From Georgenia ruanii (GTDB lineage: Bacteria > Actinomycetota > Actinomycetes > Actinomycetales > Actinomycetaceae), in assembly GCF_009193175.1 (NCBI RefSeq), contig NZ_VUKE01000001.1:497089-561088 (forward strand): DNA of 64,000 nt, read 5' to 3'. The position numbers and the translations under genes were made by a program. The notes under the pieces were generated by a model. It worked only from the letters and a program-made list of their open reading frames with translations, ran no database searches and was not told the DNA's origin. Position 1 is the first letter of the stretch, and every line of letters starts with the position of its first letter. This document shows positions 8,316 to 17,498 of this stretch, one piece after another.

Positions 8316-9106
8316 GCCTCAGCTCCTGCGTGTGCGGTCTCGGCCCGGCGGACCCGGCAGTAGGGGCAGAACCCCGCGGGGACCTCTGCGCCGCACGCCG
8401 GGCACGCGACGTGCGGGCCGGGCGCCGGCGGGCCGACGGTCTCGGGAAGGGCGACCAGCTCGACGGCGCCGGGGCCGAACCGCGCCGCGGCCGGCCGGTC
8501 GAACCCGGCCACGGCGGTGACGTCCGCCGCGCCGGAGCGGTCCTGGGCGAGGTCGCGCGCCGCGGCCGGCAGGGCGCCCTCGGAGTGGAGCAGGTGCCCG
8601 CGCCGGCCGGCCGCCGCGGCACGCGCCGACGTCACCCGCTCCACCCGGGGCTCGCCGGTGAGGGTGACGAGGTAGCCGCCCGGCACGGGCAGCCAGGAGC
8701 GCAGGTGCTGGGCGAGGCTCGGGGCGGGGTGGTCCAGCCGGGCGACCTTCGGCACCCAGGCGCCGTTCCACAGGGCGGCCACGGCGGCGTCCAACACGGC
8801 CGGGGCGAGGCCGACGCTCGCGGCGTTCTGGGCGGTGTACCGCGCGGCGGCGACCAGGGCGAGCGGGCCGAGCAGCGTGGCGCGCCAGGCGACGGCCAGG
8901 CCCAGGTCCGCGGCGAGGGCCGCGTGGTGGCGCACGGCGAGCTCGTGGCGGCGCTCGCCTAATACGACGGCGTGGGTCGCTCCGGTGGCGAGGTCGGCCC
9001 AGGGGGTGGCATCGTCGGGATCGAGGCGCACGACCGCGACGTCGGTGCGGGTCAGGTCCTGCTGGGGAGCGTCGGCACAGAGCACCCCCAGAACCAGTCG
9101 CCCCAT
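8312..9106 (-). CDS. Uncharacterised protein with C-terminal zinc ribbon, first gene of tad operon
   Basis: I do not recognise this 264-residue protein. The start at 9106 is preceded by a G-rich ribosome site (GGGGGAGGGG); an upstream in-frame ATG at 9220 lies inside the divergent promoter region and is unlikely. Most of the protein is alanine-rich with no clear membrane span, and it ends with two Cys pairs (CPACGAEVPAGFCPYC) forming a rubredoxin-like zinc ribbon. It overlaps cpaB by four bases, so it is made with the Tad machine. A cytoplasmic assembly or regulatory factor is possible, with no direct evidence. Confidence 0.7.
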   Translation of the reverse strand: MGRLVLGVLCADAPQQDLTRTDVAVVRLDPDDATPWADLATGATHAVVLGERRHELAVRHHAALAADLGLAVAWRATLLGPLALVAAARYTAQNAASVGLAPAVLDAAVAALWNGAWVPKVARLDHPAPSLAQHLRSWLPVPGGYLVTLTGEPRVERVTSARAAAAGRRGHLLHSEGALPAAARDLAQDRSGAADVTAVAGFDRPAAARFGPGAVELVALPETVGPPAPGPHVACPACGAEVPAGFCPYCRVRRAETAHAGAEA

Positions 9107-9173
9107 CCGACCCCTCCCCCTGTGCAGCGGCGCGCGTGGGCCGCGGCCCCACTGCCCCCGTGGCGCCGGACGA

Positions 9174-9202
9174 ACAATGTCCCAAATGACGCGGTTTCGC
9201 AA
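9174..9202 (-). promoter_or_regulatory. Probable tad operon promoter
   Basis: On the minus strand TTGCGA (9202-9197) lies 17 bases before CATTGT (9179-9174), giving a leader of about 60 bases to the first tad gene. This is in the least GC-rich stretch of the divergent region. The hexamers are only moderate matches. Confidence 0.4.
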
Positions 9203-9210
9203 ATCTGCGA
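9197..9210. promoter_or_regulatory. Palindrome TCGCA-N4-TGCGA in the tad/DUF192 divergent region
   Basis: A perfect 5+5 inverted repeat with a four-base centre overlaps the proposed -35 of the tad operon. Its position would suit a repressor or activator site, for example for the operon's own response regulator. The binding protein is unknown. Confidence 0.4.
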
Positions 9211-9295
9211 CGGTTTTCAACCAATCGGGGCAGTACTTGTCCGCTACCGTGGCGGCGTCCGGTCACCCGGATCACCGACCGGGAGGGGGAGCGCC

Positions 9296-9646
9296 GTGCC
9301 GCAGCTGGAGGACCTGGTCGTGGACGGGCGCTCGGTGGCCCGGATCGAGGTCGCGGCCACCTTCACGAGCCGGCTGCGCGGGCTCATGCTGCGCCGTCGG
9401 CTGCCGGAGGGTCTGCTGCTGGCGCCGGAGCGGTCGGTGCACGGGGCGGGGATGCGCGAGCCGCTCGACGTCGCGCTGCTCGGCGCGGACGGGACGGTGC
9501 TGCGCACCGTGGTGCTGCACCCGTGGCGCGCCACCGGCCCCGCCCCCGGCGCCCGCGCGGTGCTGGAGGCGCCGGTGGGCGCGTTCGCCCGCTGGGGCGT
9601 GCGCGCGGGCGCGCAGGTCCGGGTGGGAGCGTGGCCGGGCCCGTGA
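9296..9646 (+). CDS. DUF192 family protein
   Basis: This 116-residue protein belongs to the DUF192 family, small beta-rich proteins of unknown activity often exported in other bacteria. Family features visible are the opening TFTSRLRGLMLRRRLPEG segment and a C-terminal VLEAPVGAFARWGVRAG region, where many members have the ELPAG-type turn. No signal peptide is present in this copy. The GTG start has a strong site (GGGAGGGGGA) five bases upstream. It is divergent from the tad operon with a shared 189-base control region, and in some actinobacteria DUF192 genes do sit beside Tad genes (recollection, not checked). Confidence 0.8.
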   Translation: MPQLEDLVVDGRSVARIEVAATFTSRLRGLMLRRRLPEGLLLAPERSVHGAGMREPLDVALLGADGTVLRTVVLHPWRATGPAPGARAVLEAPVGAFARWGVRAGAQVRVGAWPGP

Positions 9647-9701
9647 CGGTCTCGGGGTGGGCGGGCGTCGGCCGGCGCGGGGCGTCAGCCGGCGCGGGGC
9701 C

Positions 9702-10127
9702 TCAGCCGGCGCGGGTCGCGGCGCGCGCCGCCGCGCGGGCACGCAGGGCGGGCAGGTCCGCCGCGAACCACCGCTTGGCGCGGGTCTCCATGATGAAGGA
9801 CAGCGCGGGCACCACCCCACCCGCGACCATCGCGACGATGCGGCCGAAGCCCCAGCGCATGGTCGACCAGAGGTTGAACACCGTGACGATGTAGATCACG
9901 TAGATCCAGCCGTGCACGATCGCCACCCAGGTGCCGAGCACCGGCTGCCCGCCGTTGAAGCCGTACTTGAGCACCATCTCCAGGCACAGCACGAGGAGCA
10001 TCGTGCCGGTGACGAAGGCCATGACGCGGTAGGCGTTGAAGGCGCTGCGGCTCCTGCGCTCGAGGGCGGCGGCCGCGGCGTCGGCGGGGCTCTGCTGGGT
10101 GGTCTGCGGCACGTCCGGGCTCGTCAC
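9702..10127 (-). CDS. DUF3817 membrane protein
   Basis: This 141-residue integral membrane protein has a polar N terminus of about 30 residues and three hydrophobic segments (about 35-55, 65-90, 95-113). Segments such as AFNAYRVMAFVTGTML and VLGTWVAIVHGWIYVIYIVT match the DUF3817 pattern seen across actinobacteria. Function is unknown. The GTG start is preceded by AGAGGA. It runs in the same direction as the SURF1 gene 88 bases upstream and may be co-transcribed. Confidence 0.8.
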   Translation of the reverse strand: MTSPDVPQTTQQSPADAAAAALERRSRSAFNAYRVMAFVTGTMLLVLCLEMVLKYGFNGGQPVLGTWVAIVHGWIYVIYIVTVFNLWSTMRWGFGRIVAMVAGGVVPALSFIMETRAKRWFAADLPALRARAAARAATRAG

Positions 10128-10215
10128 GTCTGGTCCTCTCGGTCGGTCGGTTCTCAGTCTCTCACCGTCCGCGGGCGGTGAGCGGGCGGGCCCGCCCGGC
10201 GGGCCGGCGGGCCGC

Positions 10216-11235
10216 TCAGGCCAGCCCGGCGTCCTCGCGGCGGTAGGTGACCTCGTCGCGGACCATGCGCCACCACAGGAACAGGGCGAAGCCGCCGAAG
10301 ATCACCCACTCGACGGCGTAGGCGAGGTTCTGGATGTTCAGCCCGGTCTCCTGGGCCATGGCCGGCGGCGGGGCATGCCGCAGCCCGCTCGGCGCCACGG
10401 CGGCCCGGGTGCCGTCGGGGTTCTCGGTGAACTCCACCAGGTAGCCGCTGAAGGTGGGCCCGCCCCAGAGGTTCGCGAGCTGGGCCGAGCTGATGGCGCC
10501 GACCATGCCTTGCGGGTAGGCGGTCGACACGGCGGCCTCGGAGGCGCCCAGGTGACCGGTGACCCGCTGCTCGCCGTCGGGCACGGCCAGCAGCGCGGCG
10601 GTGGCGGCGTCGGCGGGCGCCGCCCGCCCGTCGGTGCCGACGGTGTCCGCCGGGACCCAGCCGCGCACCACGGGGAGCATGGCGCCGGCGTCCGGGCCCT
10701 TGGTCACCCACAGCGCGGTGACGACCAGGGTGGCGGGGTGACCGTCCACCTCCCGGCCCGGGACGAGGACCTGCTGGTCGGGCCGGTAGGTGCCGGTCAC
10801 CTCGACCGTCCGGGCCAGCTCATCGGCGGTGAAGGTCGTCTGGGGGTGCAGGACGTCGGCCAGCGGCACCGGGTCGGCGGCGAGGGTCGCGGCGTGGGCG
10901 GCCTCGGCCTTCGCCGCGCCGCGGATCGCCGCGCGGTCCAGCTGCCACGCGCCCAGCCGCACGCACACCACCGCGGCGGCGAGCAGGAGGACGAAGAGGC
11001 CGATGAGGCGGGGGGTCAGGGCCGCCCGCAGGTAGTCCGACCGCTCCCCTGTCATGCGCCCGCGCCGCGGCGAACCGTGGGGGCCGGGCACGGGCGCGTC
11101 CTCGGTCACGGCGCCGTCGGGCACGGGCGCGTCATCGGTCACGGCACCGTCGGGCACGGGCGCGTCCTCGGTCACGGCACCGTCGGGCACGGGCGCGGCG
11201 GGGCCGGGACGGCCGGCGACGGGGCGTGGGTCCAC
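10216..11235 (-). CDS. SURF1 family protein with repeat-bearing N-terminal extension
   Basis: SURF1 proteins help assemble cytochrome c oxidase. The core has two membrane helices, one after LTPRLIGLF and one near the C terminus ([16 protein letters not shown]), flanking an extracytoplasmic domain. Two starts compete. ATG at 11055 gives 279 residues but has no ribosome site. GTG at 11235 gives 339 residues and sits exactly six bases after TACTCT, a leaderless layout seen at many genes here. I prefer the GTG. The extra 60 residues are proline-rich and contain three tandem 11-residue units ([11 protein letters not shown], with one E to D change). Confidence 0.8.
   Translation of the reverse strand: MDPRPVAGRPGPAAPVPDGAVTEDAPVPDGAVTDDAPVPDGAVTEDAPVPGPHGSPRRGRMTGERSDYLRAALTPRLIGLFVLLLAAAVVCVRLGAWQLDRAAIRGAAKAEAAHAATLAADPVPLADVLHPQTTFTADELARTVEVTGTYRPDQQVLVPGREVDGHPATLVVTALWVTKGPDAGAMLPVVRGWVPADTVGTDGRAAPADAATAALLAVPDGEQRVTGHLGASEAAVSTAYPQGMVGAISSAQLANLWGGPTFSGYLVEFTENPDGTRAAVAPSGLRHAPPPAMAQETGLNIQNLAYAVEWVIFGGFALFLWWRMVRDEVTYRREDAGLA
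11086..11197. repeat. 33-bp tandem repeat, three copies plus partial
   Basis: Units begin at 11086, 11119 and 11152, with a 13-base partial unit at 11185. The period is a multiple of three and the units are in frame with SURF1. The few differences are one Glu/Asp change and a synonymous Gly change, compatible with translation. Confidence 0.9.
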
Positions 11236-11241
11236 GGGCCC

Positions 11242-11247
11242 AGAGTA
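11242..11247 (-). promoter_or_regulatory. Leaderless -10 box of SURF1 gene
   Basis: TACTCT on the minus strand ends six bases before the GTG at 11235, so transcription would begin at or next to the start codon. Confidence 0.45.
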
Positions 11248-11449
11248 CGTGGCCGCCCGGGTGCCTCGCGGTTGTGGGTGTTCCCACAGATCCCCGAACT
11301 TCCGCGGAAATCCGCCCTCCAGGGGGCGCAGGAACGGAACAGATGGGAGACACTGGCGAGGTCGGAATGAGGCCTCGACAGGCCCGGGGGCGCGGTCACG
11401 CACGGGCTCCGGGTCGTGTCAGGTGAGACCTATCGAGGAGATCCGAGAC

Positions 11450-13957
11450 ATGAGCACCACGACCACCGCCGGCGCCGCCACCAGTGCCTGGCGTCACCGC
11501 GCGGAGAGCACCACGGCCCCGCTGGACGACGAGACGCTGGAGCGTGTCGACGCCTGGTGGCGAGCGGCCAACTACCTCTCGGTCGGCCAGATCTATCTGC
11601 TGAACAACCCGCTGCTGCGCACCCCGCTGAGCCGCGACGACGTCAAGCCGCGCCTGCTGGGCCACTGGGGCACCACGCCCGGGCTGAACTTCCTCTACGC
11701 CCACATGAACCGCGCCATCTCCGAGCGCGAGCTCAGCGCCATGTACATCACCGGTCCCGGCCACGGCGGCCCGGGCCTCGTGGCCAACACCTACCTCGAG
11801 GGCACCTACACCGAGACCTACCCCGACATCACCCAGGACGAGGAGGGCATGCGCCGGCTGTTCAAGCAGTTCTCCTTCCCCGGCGGCATCCCCTCCCACG
11901 TGGCCCCGGAGACCCCCGGCTCCATCCACGAGGGCGGCGAGCTCGGCTACGCCCTCTCCCACGCCTACGGCGCCGCGTTCGACAACCCCGACCTGCTCGT
12001 CTTCGCCGTCGTCGGCGACGGCGAGGCGGAGACCGGCCCGCTCGCCACGTCCTGGCACTCCAACAAGTTCGTCGACCCGGCGAAGGACGGCGTGGTCCTG
12101 CCGATCCTGCACCTCAACGGGTACAAGATCGCCAACCCCACCGTCCTGGCCCGCATCCCCGAGGAGGAGCTGGCCGACCTCATGCGCGGCTACGGCCACA
12201 AGCCGCACTTCTTCGAGGGCGGCTTCGAGGGCGACACCCCCGCCGCCTTCCACCGCCGCTTCGCCGAGCTGCTCGACGTCGTCCTGGACGAGATCGCCGA
12301 CATCAAGGCCAAGGCCGCGACCACGCCCGAGGACCAGCTCGAGCGCCCGCAGTGGCCGATGATCGTCTTCAAGAGCCCCAAGGGCTGGACCGGCCCGAAG
12401 GAGATCGACGGCAAGCGCACCGAGAACTCCTGGCGCTCGCACCAGGTGCCGCTGGCCAACGCCCGCGACACCGCCGAGCACCTCAAGGACCTCGAGACGT
12501 GGCTGAAGAGCTACCGCGCCGAGGAGCTGTTCGACGAGTCGGGCAAGCTCAAGCCGGAGATCGCCGCGCTGGCCCCCACCGGGTTCCTGCGCATGAGCGC
12601 CAACCCCGTGACCAACGGCGGGCTGGTCCTCAAGGACCTGCGCATGCCCGACTGGCGCGACTTCGCCGTCGACGTCCAGACCCCGGGCGCGCCGATGGCC
12701 GAGGCCACCCGCGTGCTGGGCAAGTTCCTCACCGAGGTGATCCGCCTCAACCCCGACAACTTCCGCATCTTCGGTCCCGACGAGACCGCCTCGAACCGCC
12801 TGCAGGCCGTCTACGAGGTCACCAACAAGCAGTGGAACGCCGAGTACCTGCCCACCGACGACGACGACCACCTCGCCCGGGCCGGCCGCGTCATGGAGAT
12901 GCTCTCCGAGCACCAGTGCCAGGGCTGGCTGGAGGGCTACCTGCTCACCGGCCGGCACGGCCTGATGAACTCGTACGAGGCGTTCATCCACATCGTCGAC
13001 TCGATGTTCAACCAGCACGCCAAGTGGCTGAAGGTCACCGACCACATCCCGTGGCGCCGGCCCATCGCGTCCCTCAACTACCTGCTGTCCTCGCACGTGT
13101 GGCGTCAGGACCACAACGGCTTCTCCCACCAGGACCCCGGCTTCATCGACCACGTGGTCAACAAGAAGGCCGACATCATCCGGGTGTACCTGCCGCCGGA
13201 CACCAACACCCTGCTCGCCACCTACGACCACGTGCTGCGCTCGAAGCAGTACGTCAACGTGGTCGTCGCCGGCAAGCAGCCCGCGCCGAGCTTCCTCAGC
13301 ATGGACGAGGCGATCAAGCACTGCGCCCGCGGCCTGGGCATCTGGGACTGGGCGGGCACCGAGGTCGAGGGCGAGGCGCCCGACGTCGTCCTCGGCTGCG
13401 CCGGTGACGTGCCCACGCTGGAGATTCTCGCCGCCGCCGACCTGCTGCGCCGGTTCATCCCCGAGCTGAAGGTCCGCGTGGTCAACGTCGTCGACCTCAT
13501 GCGGCTGCAGGACGAGAAGGAGCACCCGCACGGCCTGAGCGACCGCGCCTTCGACACGATCTTCACCACGGACAAGCCCGTCGTGTTCGCCTACCACGGC
13601 TACCCGTGGCTCATCCACCGCCTCACCTACCGCCGGCACGGCCACTCGAACATCCACGTGCGCGGCTACAAGGAGGAGGGCACCACCACCACGCCGTTCG
13701 ACATGGTCATGCTCAACGACCTCGACCGCTACCACCTGGTCATGGACGTCATCGACCGGGTGCCGGGCCTGGGCGAGAAGTACGGCCCGCTGCGCCAGAA
13801 GATGATGGACGCCCGGCTCGAGGCCCGGATGTACACCCGCGAGCACGGCGAGGACATCCCGCGCGTCGCCGACTGGGTCTGGCCCGACGTCGGCGAGACC
13901 GCCACCGCCGAGGGCGGCCCGGCCGCCAGCATCGACACCGGCGGGGACAACGAGTAA
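11450..13957 (+). CDS. xfp: Xylulose-5-phosphate/fructose-6-phosphate phosphoketolase
   Basis: This 835-residue thiamine-diphosphate enzyme splits xylulose-5-P or fructose-6-P with phosphate, giving acetyl-phosphate plus glyceraldehyde-3-P or erythrose-4-P. Both family signatures are present: EGGELGY at 161-167 and the TPP-binding GDGEAETG from 189 in its downstream context. The GPGHGGPG loop is also visible. The ATG at 11450 follows GAGGAG by nine bases; the open frame upstream is not coding. Length is normal for the family (about 790-840). pta and ackA follow on the same strand, so the acetyl-phosphate made here is handled by its neighbours. Confidence 0.97.
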   Translation: MSTTTTAGAATSAWRHRAESTTAPLDDETLERVDAWWRAANYLSVGQIYLLNNPLLRTPLSRDDVKPRLLGHWGTTPGLNFLYAHMNRAISERELSAMYITGPGHGGPGLVANTYLEGTYTETYPDITQDEEGMRRLFKQFSFPGGIPSHVAPETPGSIHEGGELGYALSHAYGAAFDNPDLLVFAVVGDGEAETGPLATSWHSNKFVDPAKDGVVLPILHLNGYKIANPTVLARIPEEELADLMRGYGHKPHFFEGGFEGDTPAAFHRRFAELLDVVLDEIADIKAKAATTPEDQLERPQWPMIVFKSPKGWTGPKEIDGKRTENSWRSHQVPLANARDTAEHLKDLETWLKSYRAEELFDESGKLKPEIAALAPTGFLRMSANPVTNGGLVLKDLRMPDWRDFAVDVQTPGAPMAEATRVLGKFLTEVIRLNPDNFRIFGPDETASNRLQAVYEVTNKQWNAEYLPTDDDDHLARAGRVMEMLSEHQCQGWLEGYLLTGRHGLMNSYEAFIHIVDSMFNQHAKWLKVTDHIPWRRPIASLNYLLSSHVWRQDHNGFSHQDPGFIDHVVNKKADIIRVYLPPDTNTLLATYDHVLRSKQYVNVVVAGKQPAPSFLSMDEAIKHCARGLGIWDWAGTEVEGEAPDVVLGCAGDVPTLEILAAADLLRRFIPELKVRVVNVVDLMRLQDEKEHPHGLSDRAFDTIFTTDKPVVFAYHGYPWLIHRLTYRRHGHSNIHVRGYKEEGTTTTPFDMVMLNDLDRYHLVMDVIDRVPGLGEKYGPLRQKMMDARLEARMYTREHGEDIPRVADWVWPDVGETATAEGGPAASIDTGGDNE

Positions 13958-13974
13958 CGCCCACCGCGGGCACC

Positions 13975-14016
13975 GCGCGGGGGCGGGTGGGCCTTCGGTC
14001 CCACCGGCCCCCGCGC
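13975..14016 (+). terminator. Strong hairpin between xfp and pta
   Basis: Two 17-base arms pair at 16 positions around an eight-base loop. There is no T-tract. As it lies inside the apparent xfp-pta-ackA operon, it may be a partial terminator or an mRNA processing/stability element that sets xfp above pta-ackA. Confidence 0.5.
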
Positions 14017-14098
14017 GACGTCGGAGACCATCCGACACGGCCGCCTGACCGCCCCGCGCGGGCCGGGCGGCCTCCGATCGACAGGGAGGACCAGCGCA

Positions 14099-16195
14099 AT
14101 GGCGCGGAGCATCTACATCGCCTCGCCGGAGGGCTACACCGGCAAGTCCACGGTGGCGCTGGGCCTCGTGGACCTGTTCGTGCGCCGGGTGGAGAAGGTC
14201 GGGGTCTTCCGTCCGGTGACCCGCAAGGACGAGCGGGACACCGTCGTCGACCTGCTCCTCGGCCACGGCGGCGTCAACGTCAGCTACGAGGACGCCCTGG
14301 GCGTGACCTACGAGGACGTCCACGCCGACCCCGACGCCGCGCTGAGCCGGATCATCGAGCGGTTCCGCACGGTGGAGCGGGACAACGAGGTCGTCATCGT
14401 CGTCGGCTCGGACTACACCGACGTGGCCGGGCCGGCCGAGCTCGCCTTCAACGCCCGGGTGGCCGCCAACCTCGGCGCCCCGGTCCTCCTCGTCGTCAGC
14501 GCCCTCGACCGCACGCCCGCCGAGGTTGCCGCCGTCGCCGAGCTCGCCATCGACGAGATCGCGCACGACCACGCCAGCACGGTGGCCGTGCTCGCCAACC
14601 GGTGCGCCCCCGACCAGCTCGGGGCCGTGCGCGAGGCGCTGGGCGGGCGGGGCCTGCCCGCGTGGGCGCTGCCGGAGGTGCCGCTGCTGTCCGCGCCGGT
14701 GGTGCGCGACCTCATGCGGGCCCTGGACGGCGAGCTCATCCTCGGCGACGAGGCGCTGCTCGACCGGGAGGCCGAGCACATGCTCGTCTCGGGCATGAAC
14801 ACCGAGCACATCCTCGAGCGGCTCAAGGAGGGCATGCTGGCCGTCGCCGCCGGCGACCGGCCCGAGGTGCTCATCACCCTCGTCATGGCGCACGCCTCGG
14901 GGACCTTCCCCTCCCTCTCCGGCATCGTGCTCAACGGCGGCTACCGGCCCTCCCCGCAGGTGGCGAAGATGGTCGCCGGCCTGGGCCAGCGCCTGCCGGT
15001 CATCTCCACCCCGCACGACACCTACGAGTCCGCCCGCATCGTCGCCTCCACCCGCGGGGTGGTCTCGCGCGGCACCCAGCGCAAGCGCGACCTCGCGCTG
15101 GGCAACTTCGAGCAGCACGTCGACACCGAGGCGCTCGTCCACACCCTCGACGTCCCGCGCAGCGAGGTCGTCACCCCGCTGATGTTCGAGTCCGCCCTGC
15201 TCGAGCGGGCGCGGGCGGACCGCAAGCGCATCGTCCTGCCCGAGGGCGACGACGACCGCATCCTGCGCGCCGCCTCCACCCTGCTCTCCCGCCAGGTGGC
15301 GGACCTGACCATCCTCGGCGACCCGACCCGCGTCCGGTCCCGGGCGGCCGAGCTCGGCCTCGACCTCGAGGCGGCGCAGATCCTCGACCCGGCCAGCTCC
15401 GAGCTGCTCGAGTCCTTCGCCGAGTCGTACCAGCGGCTGCGCGCGCACAAGGGCATGACCCTCGACCGCGCCCGCGAGATCGTGCGCGACGTGTCCTACT
15501 TCGGCACCCTCATGGTCCAGTCCGGCTACGCCGACGGGATGGTCTCCGGCGCGGCGCACACCACCGCGCACACCATCAAGCCGTCCTTCGAGATCATCCG
15601 GACCAAGCCGGGCACGTCGATCGTGTCCTCGGTGTTCCTCATGTGCCTGGCCGACCGGGTGCTCGTCTACGGCGACTGCGCCGTGAACCCCGACCCCAGC
15701 GCGGAGCAGCTGGCGGACATCGCGATCGAGTCCGCCGCCACCGCCGCCCAGTTCGACGTCGAGCCGCGGGTCGCCATGCTGTCCTACTCCACCGGCGAGT
15801 CCGGCGCGGGGGCCGACGTCGAGAAGGTCCGCACCGCCACCCAGCTGGTCCGCGAGCGCCGCCCCGACCTCTTCGTCGAGGGCCCGATCCAGTACGACGC
15901 CGCCGTGGACGCCTCGGTGGCCAAGACCAAGCTGCCCGACTCCGACGTCGCCGGGCGGGCCACGGTCTTCGTCTTCCCCGACCTCAACACCGGCAACAAC
16001 ACCTACAAGGCGGTCCAGCGCTCTGCGGGCGCCGTGGCCATCGGGCCCGTGCTCCAGGGCCTGAACAAGCCCGTGAACGACCTCTCCCGTGGTGCGCTGG
16101 TGCAGGACATCGTCAACACGGTCGCCATCACGGCGGTCCAGGCCCAGGCGGCCGCGGCCGAGCCCGTCGCCGTCAGCAAGGAGATCCACGCATGA
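14099..16195 (+). CDS. pta: Phosphate acetyltransferase (long form)
   Basis: This 698-residue enzyme interconverts acetyl-phosphate and acetyl-CoA. It is the long three-part form: an N-terminal P-loop-like domain (ASPEGYTGKSTVALGLVDLF, residues 8-27), a central DRTGG domain, and the catalytic PTA/PTB domain from about residue 361 (FESALLERARADRKRIVLP). Conserved catalytic-domain blocks VSGAAHTTAHTIKPSFEIIR and FPDLNTGNNTYKAVQR are intact. A GGGAGGA site precedes the ATG. The stop overlaps the ackA start in ATGA, so the two are translationally coupled. Confidence 0.97.
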   Translation: MARSIYIASPEGYTGKSTVALGLVDLFVRRVEKVGVFRPVTRKDERDTVVDLLLGHGGVNVSYEDALGVTYEDVHADPDAALSRIIERFRTVERDNEVVIVVGSDYTDVAGPAELAFNARVAANLGAPVLLVVSALDRTPAEVAAVAELAIDEIAHDHASTVAVLANRCAPDQLGAVREALGGRGLPAWALPEVPLLSAPVVRDLMRALDGELILGDEALLDREAEHMLVSGMNTEHILERLKEGMLAVAAGDRPEVLITLVMAHASGTFPSLSGIVLNGGYRPSPQVAKMVAGLGQRLPVISTPHDTYESARIVASTRGVVSRGTQRKRDLALGNFEQHVDTEALVHTLDVPRSEVVTPLMFESALLERARADRKRIVLPEGDDDRILRAASTLLSRQVADLTILGDPTRVRSRAAELGLDLEAAQILDPASSELLESFAESYQRLRAHKGMTLDRAREIVRDVSYFGTLMVQSGYADGMVSGAAHTTAHTIKPSFEIIRTKPGTSIVSSVFLMCLADRVLVYGDCAVNPDPSAEQLADIAIESAATAAQFDVEPRVAMLSYSTGESGAGADVEKVRTATQLVRERRPDLFVEGPIQYDAAVDASVAKTKLPDSDVAGRATVFVFPDLNTGNNTYKAVQRSAGAVAIGPVLQGLNKPVNDLSRGALVQDIVNTVAITAVQAQAAAAEPVAVSKEIHA

Positions 16196-17379
16196 GCGCC
16201 AGCCGCACCGTCCTCGTCATCAACTCCGGGTCCTCCTCGATCAAGTACCAGCTCGTCGATCCCGATGCCGGCACCGCGCGGGCCTCCGGGCTCGTCGAGC
16301 GCATCGGGGAGAGCGCGGGGCACATCGAGCACCGTAACGACGGCGAGGTGACCGAGCGGCACGACCGGGTGACCGACCACGGCGACGGCCTGCGGCAGGT
16401 GCTCGAGCTGTTCCAGGAGGTCGGCCCGGACCTGGCCGAGGCGGGCATCGTCGCCGTCGGCCACCGCGTGGTCCAGGGCGGCCGGCAGTTCGCCGGTCCC
16501 GCGCTGGTCGACGACGACGTCGTCGCCACCATCGAGCGGCTCTCGCCCCTGGCGCCGCTGCACAACCCCGCGAACCTGCGCGGCATCCAGGTGGGGCGGA
16601 CGCTGCTGCCGGACGTGCCGCACGTCGTCGTCTTCGACACCGCCTTCTTCCAGGGCCTGCCCGAGGACGCCGCGACCTACGCCCTCGACCGGGAGGTGGC
16701 CGAGAAGTACTCGGTGCGCCGCTACGGCGCCCACGGCACCTCCCACCAGTACGTCTCGGCCCAGGTGAGCGAGATGCTCGGCCGCGACGACCTGCGCCAG
16801 ATCGTCCTGCACCTCGGCAACGGCGCCTCCGCGTCCGCCGTGGTCGGCGGGCGGGCGGTGGACACCTCGATGGGCCTGACCCCGCTCGAGGGGCTCGTCA
16901 TGGGCACCCGCACCGGCGACATCGACCCGGCCACCGTGTTCCACCTCGCCCGCAACGCGGGGATGAGCATCGACGAGGTGGACGACCTGTTCAACAAGCG
17001 CTCCGGGCTCAAGGGCCTGACGGGCGAGAACGACCTGCGCCAGGTGCACCGCCTCATCGAGGAGGGCGACGCCGCCGCCAAGCTCGGCCTGGGCGTCTAC
17101 ACCCACCGGCTGCGCAAGTACGTCGGGGCCTACGCCGCGGTCATGGGCGGCCTGGACGCGCTGACCTTCACCGCCGGGGTCGGGGAGAACGACGCCGTCG
17201 TGCGCGCCGGGGCGGTGGCCGGGCTCGGCTTCCTCGGCATCGAGCTCGACCCGGAGAAGAACGCCGCGCGCTCGAAGGAGCCGCGGGTCATCTCCACCGA
17301 CGGCTCGCGGGTGACGGTCCTGGTGGTGCCGACCAACGAGGAGCTGGCGATCGCCCGCCAGGCGATGTCGCTGCTCTGA
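16192..17379 (+). CDS. ackA: Acetate kinase
   Basis: This 395-residue enzyme makes ATP and acetate from acetyl-phosphate, reversibly. The first signature VLVINSGSSSIKYQLV is near residues 7-22 and the second, RRYGAHGTSHQYV, is around residue 178. Nucleotide-binding segments LHLGNGASASAV and FTAGVGENDA are present. With phosphoketolase upstream, this gives a complete route from sugar phosphates to acetate plus ATP, or through Pta to acetyl-CoA. It is coupled to pta by a four-base overlap. Confidence 0.97.
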   Translation: MSASRTVLVINSGSSSIKYQLVDPDAGTARASGLVERIGESAGHIEHRNDGEVTERHDRVTDHGDGLRQVLELFQEVGPDLAEAGIVAVGHRVVQGGRQFAGPALVDDDVVATIERLSPLAPLHNPANLRGIQVGRTLLPDVPHVVVFDTAFFQGLPEDAATYALDREVAEKYSVRRYGAHGTSHQYVSAQVSEMLGRDDLRQIVLHLGNGASASAVVGGRAVDTSMGLTPLEGLVMGTRTGDIDPATVFHLARNAGMSIDEVDDLFNKRSGLKGLTGENDLRQVHRLIEEGDAAAKLGLGVYTHRLRKYVGAYAAVMGGLDALTFTAGVGENDAVVRAGAVAGLGFLGIELDPEKNAARSKEPRVISTDGSRVTVLVVPTNEELAIARQAMSLL

Positions 17380-17446
17380 CCCTCCCGCGGCCGGCGGTCA
17401 TCTCCTCGCCGAGCTGGCATCTCCTCGGCCGAGCCCCGCACGAGAG

Positions 17447-17478
17447 CGGCGCCCCCTCCTGCACGGGAGGGGGCGCCG
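17447..17478. terminator. Bidirectional terminator between ackA and fumC
   Basis: A perfect 13-bp stem (CGGCGCCCCCTCC pairing with its complement) with a six-base loop lies between the convergent ackA and fumC genes. It can serve both. Confidence 0.8.
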
Positions 17479-17498
17479 TCGTCCGTCCGGGCGGGCGG

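Noticed and set aside
11086-11197. CRISPR-like array at the 33-bp repeats
   Set aside because: The units are directly adjacent with no spacers and are in frame with a gene.
11396-16189. A 1597-codon open frame antisense to xfp and pta
   Set aside because: It runs opposite two clearly conserved enzymes and has the biased composition of a GC-rich shadow frame with no recognisable domain.
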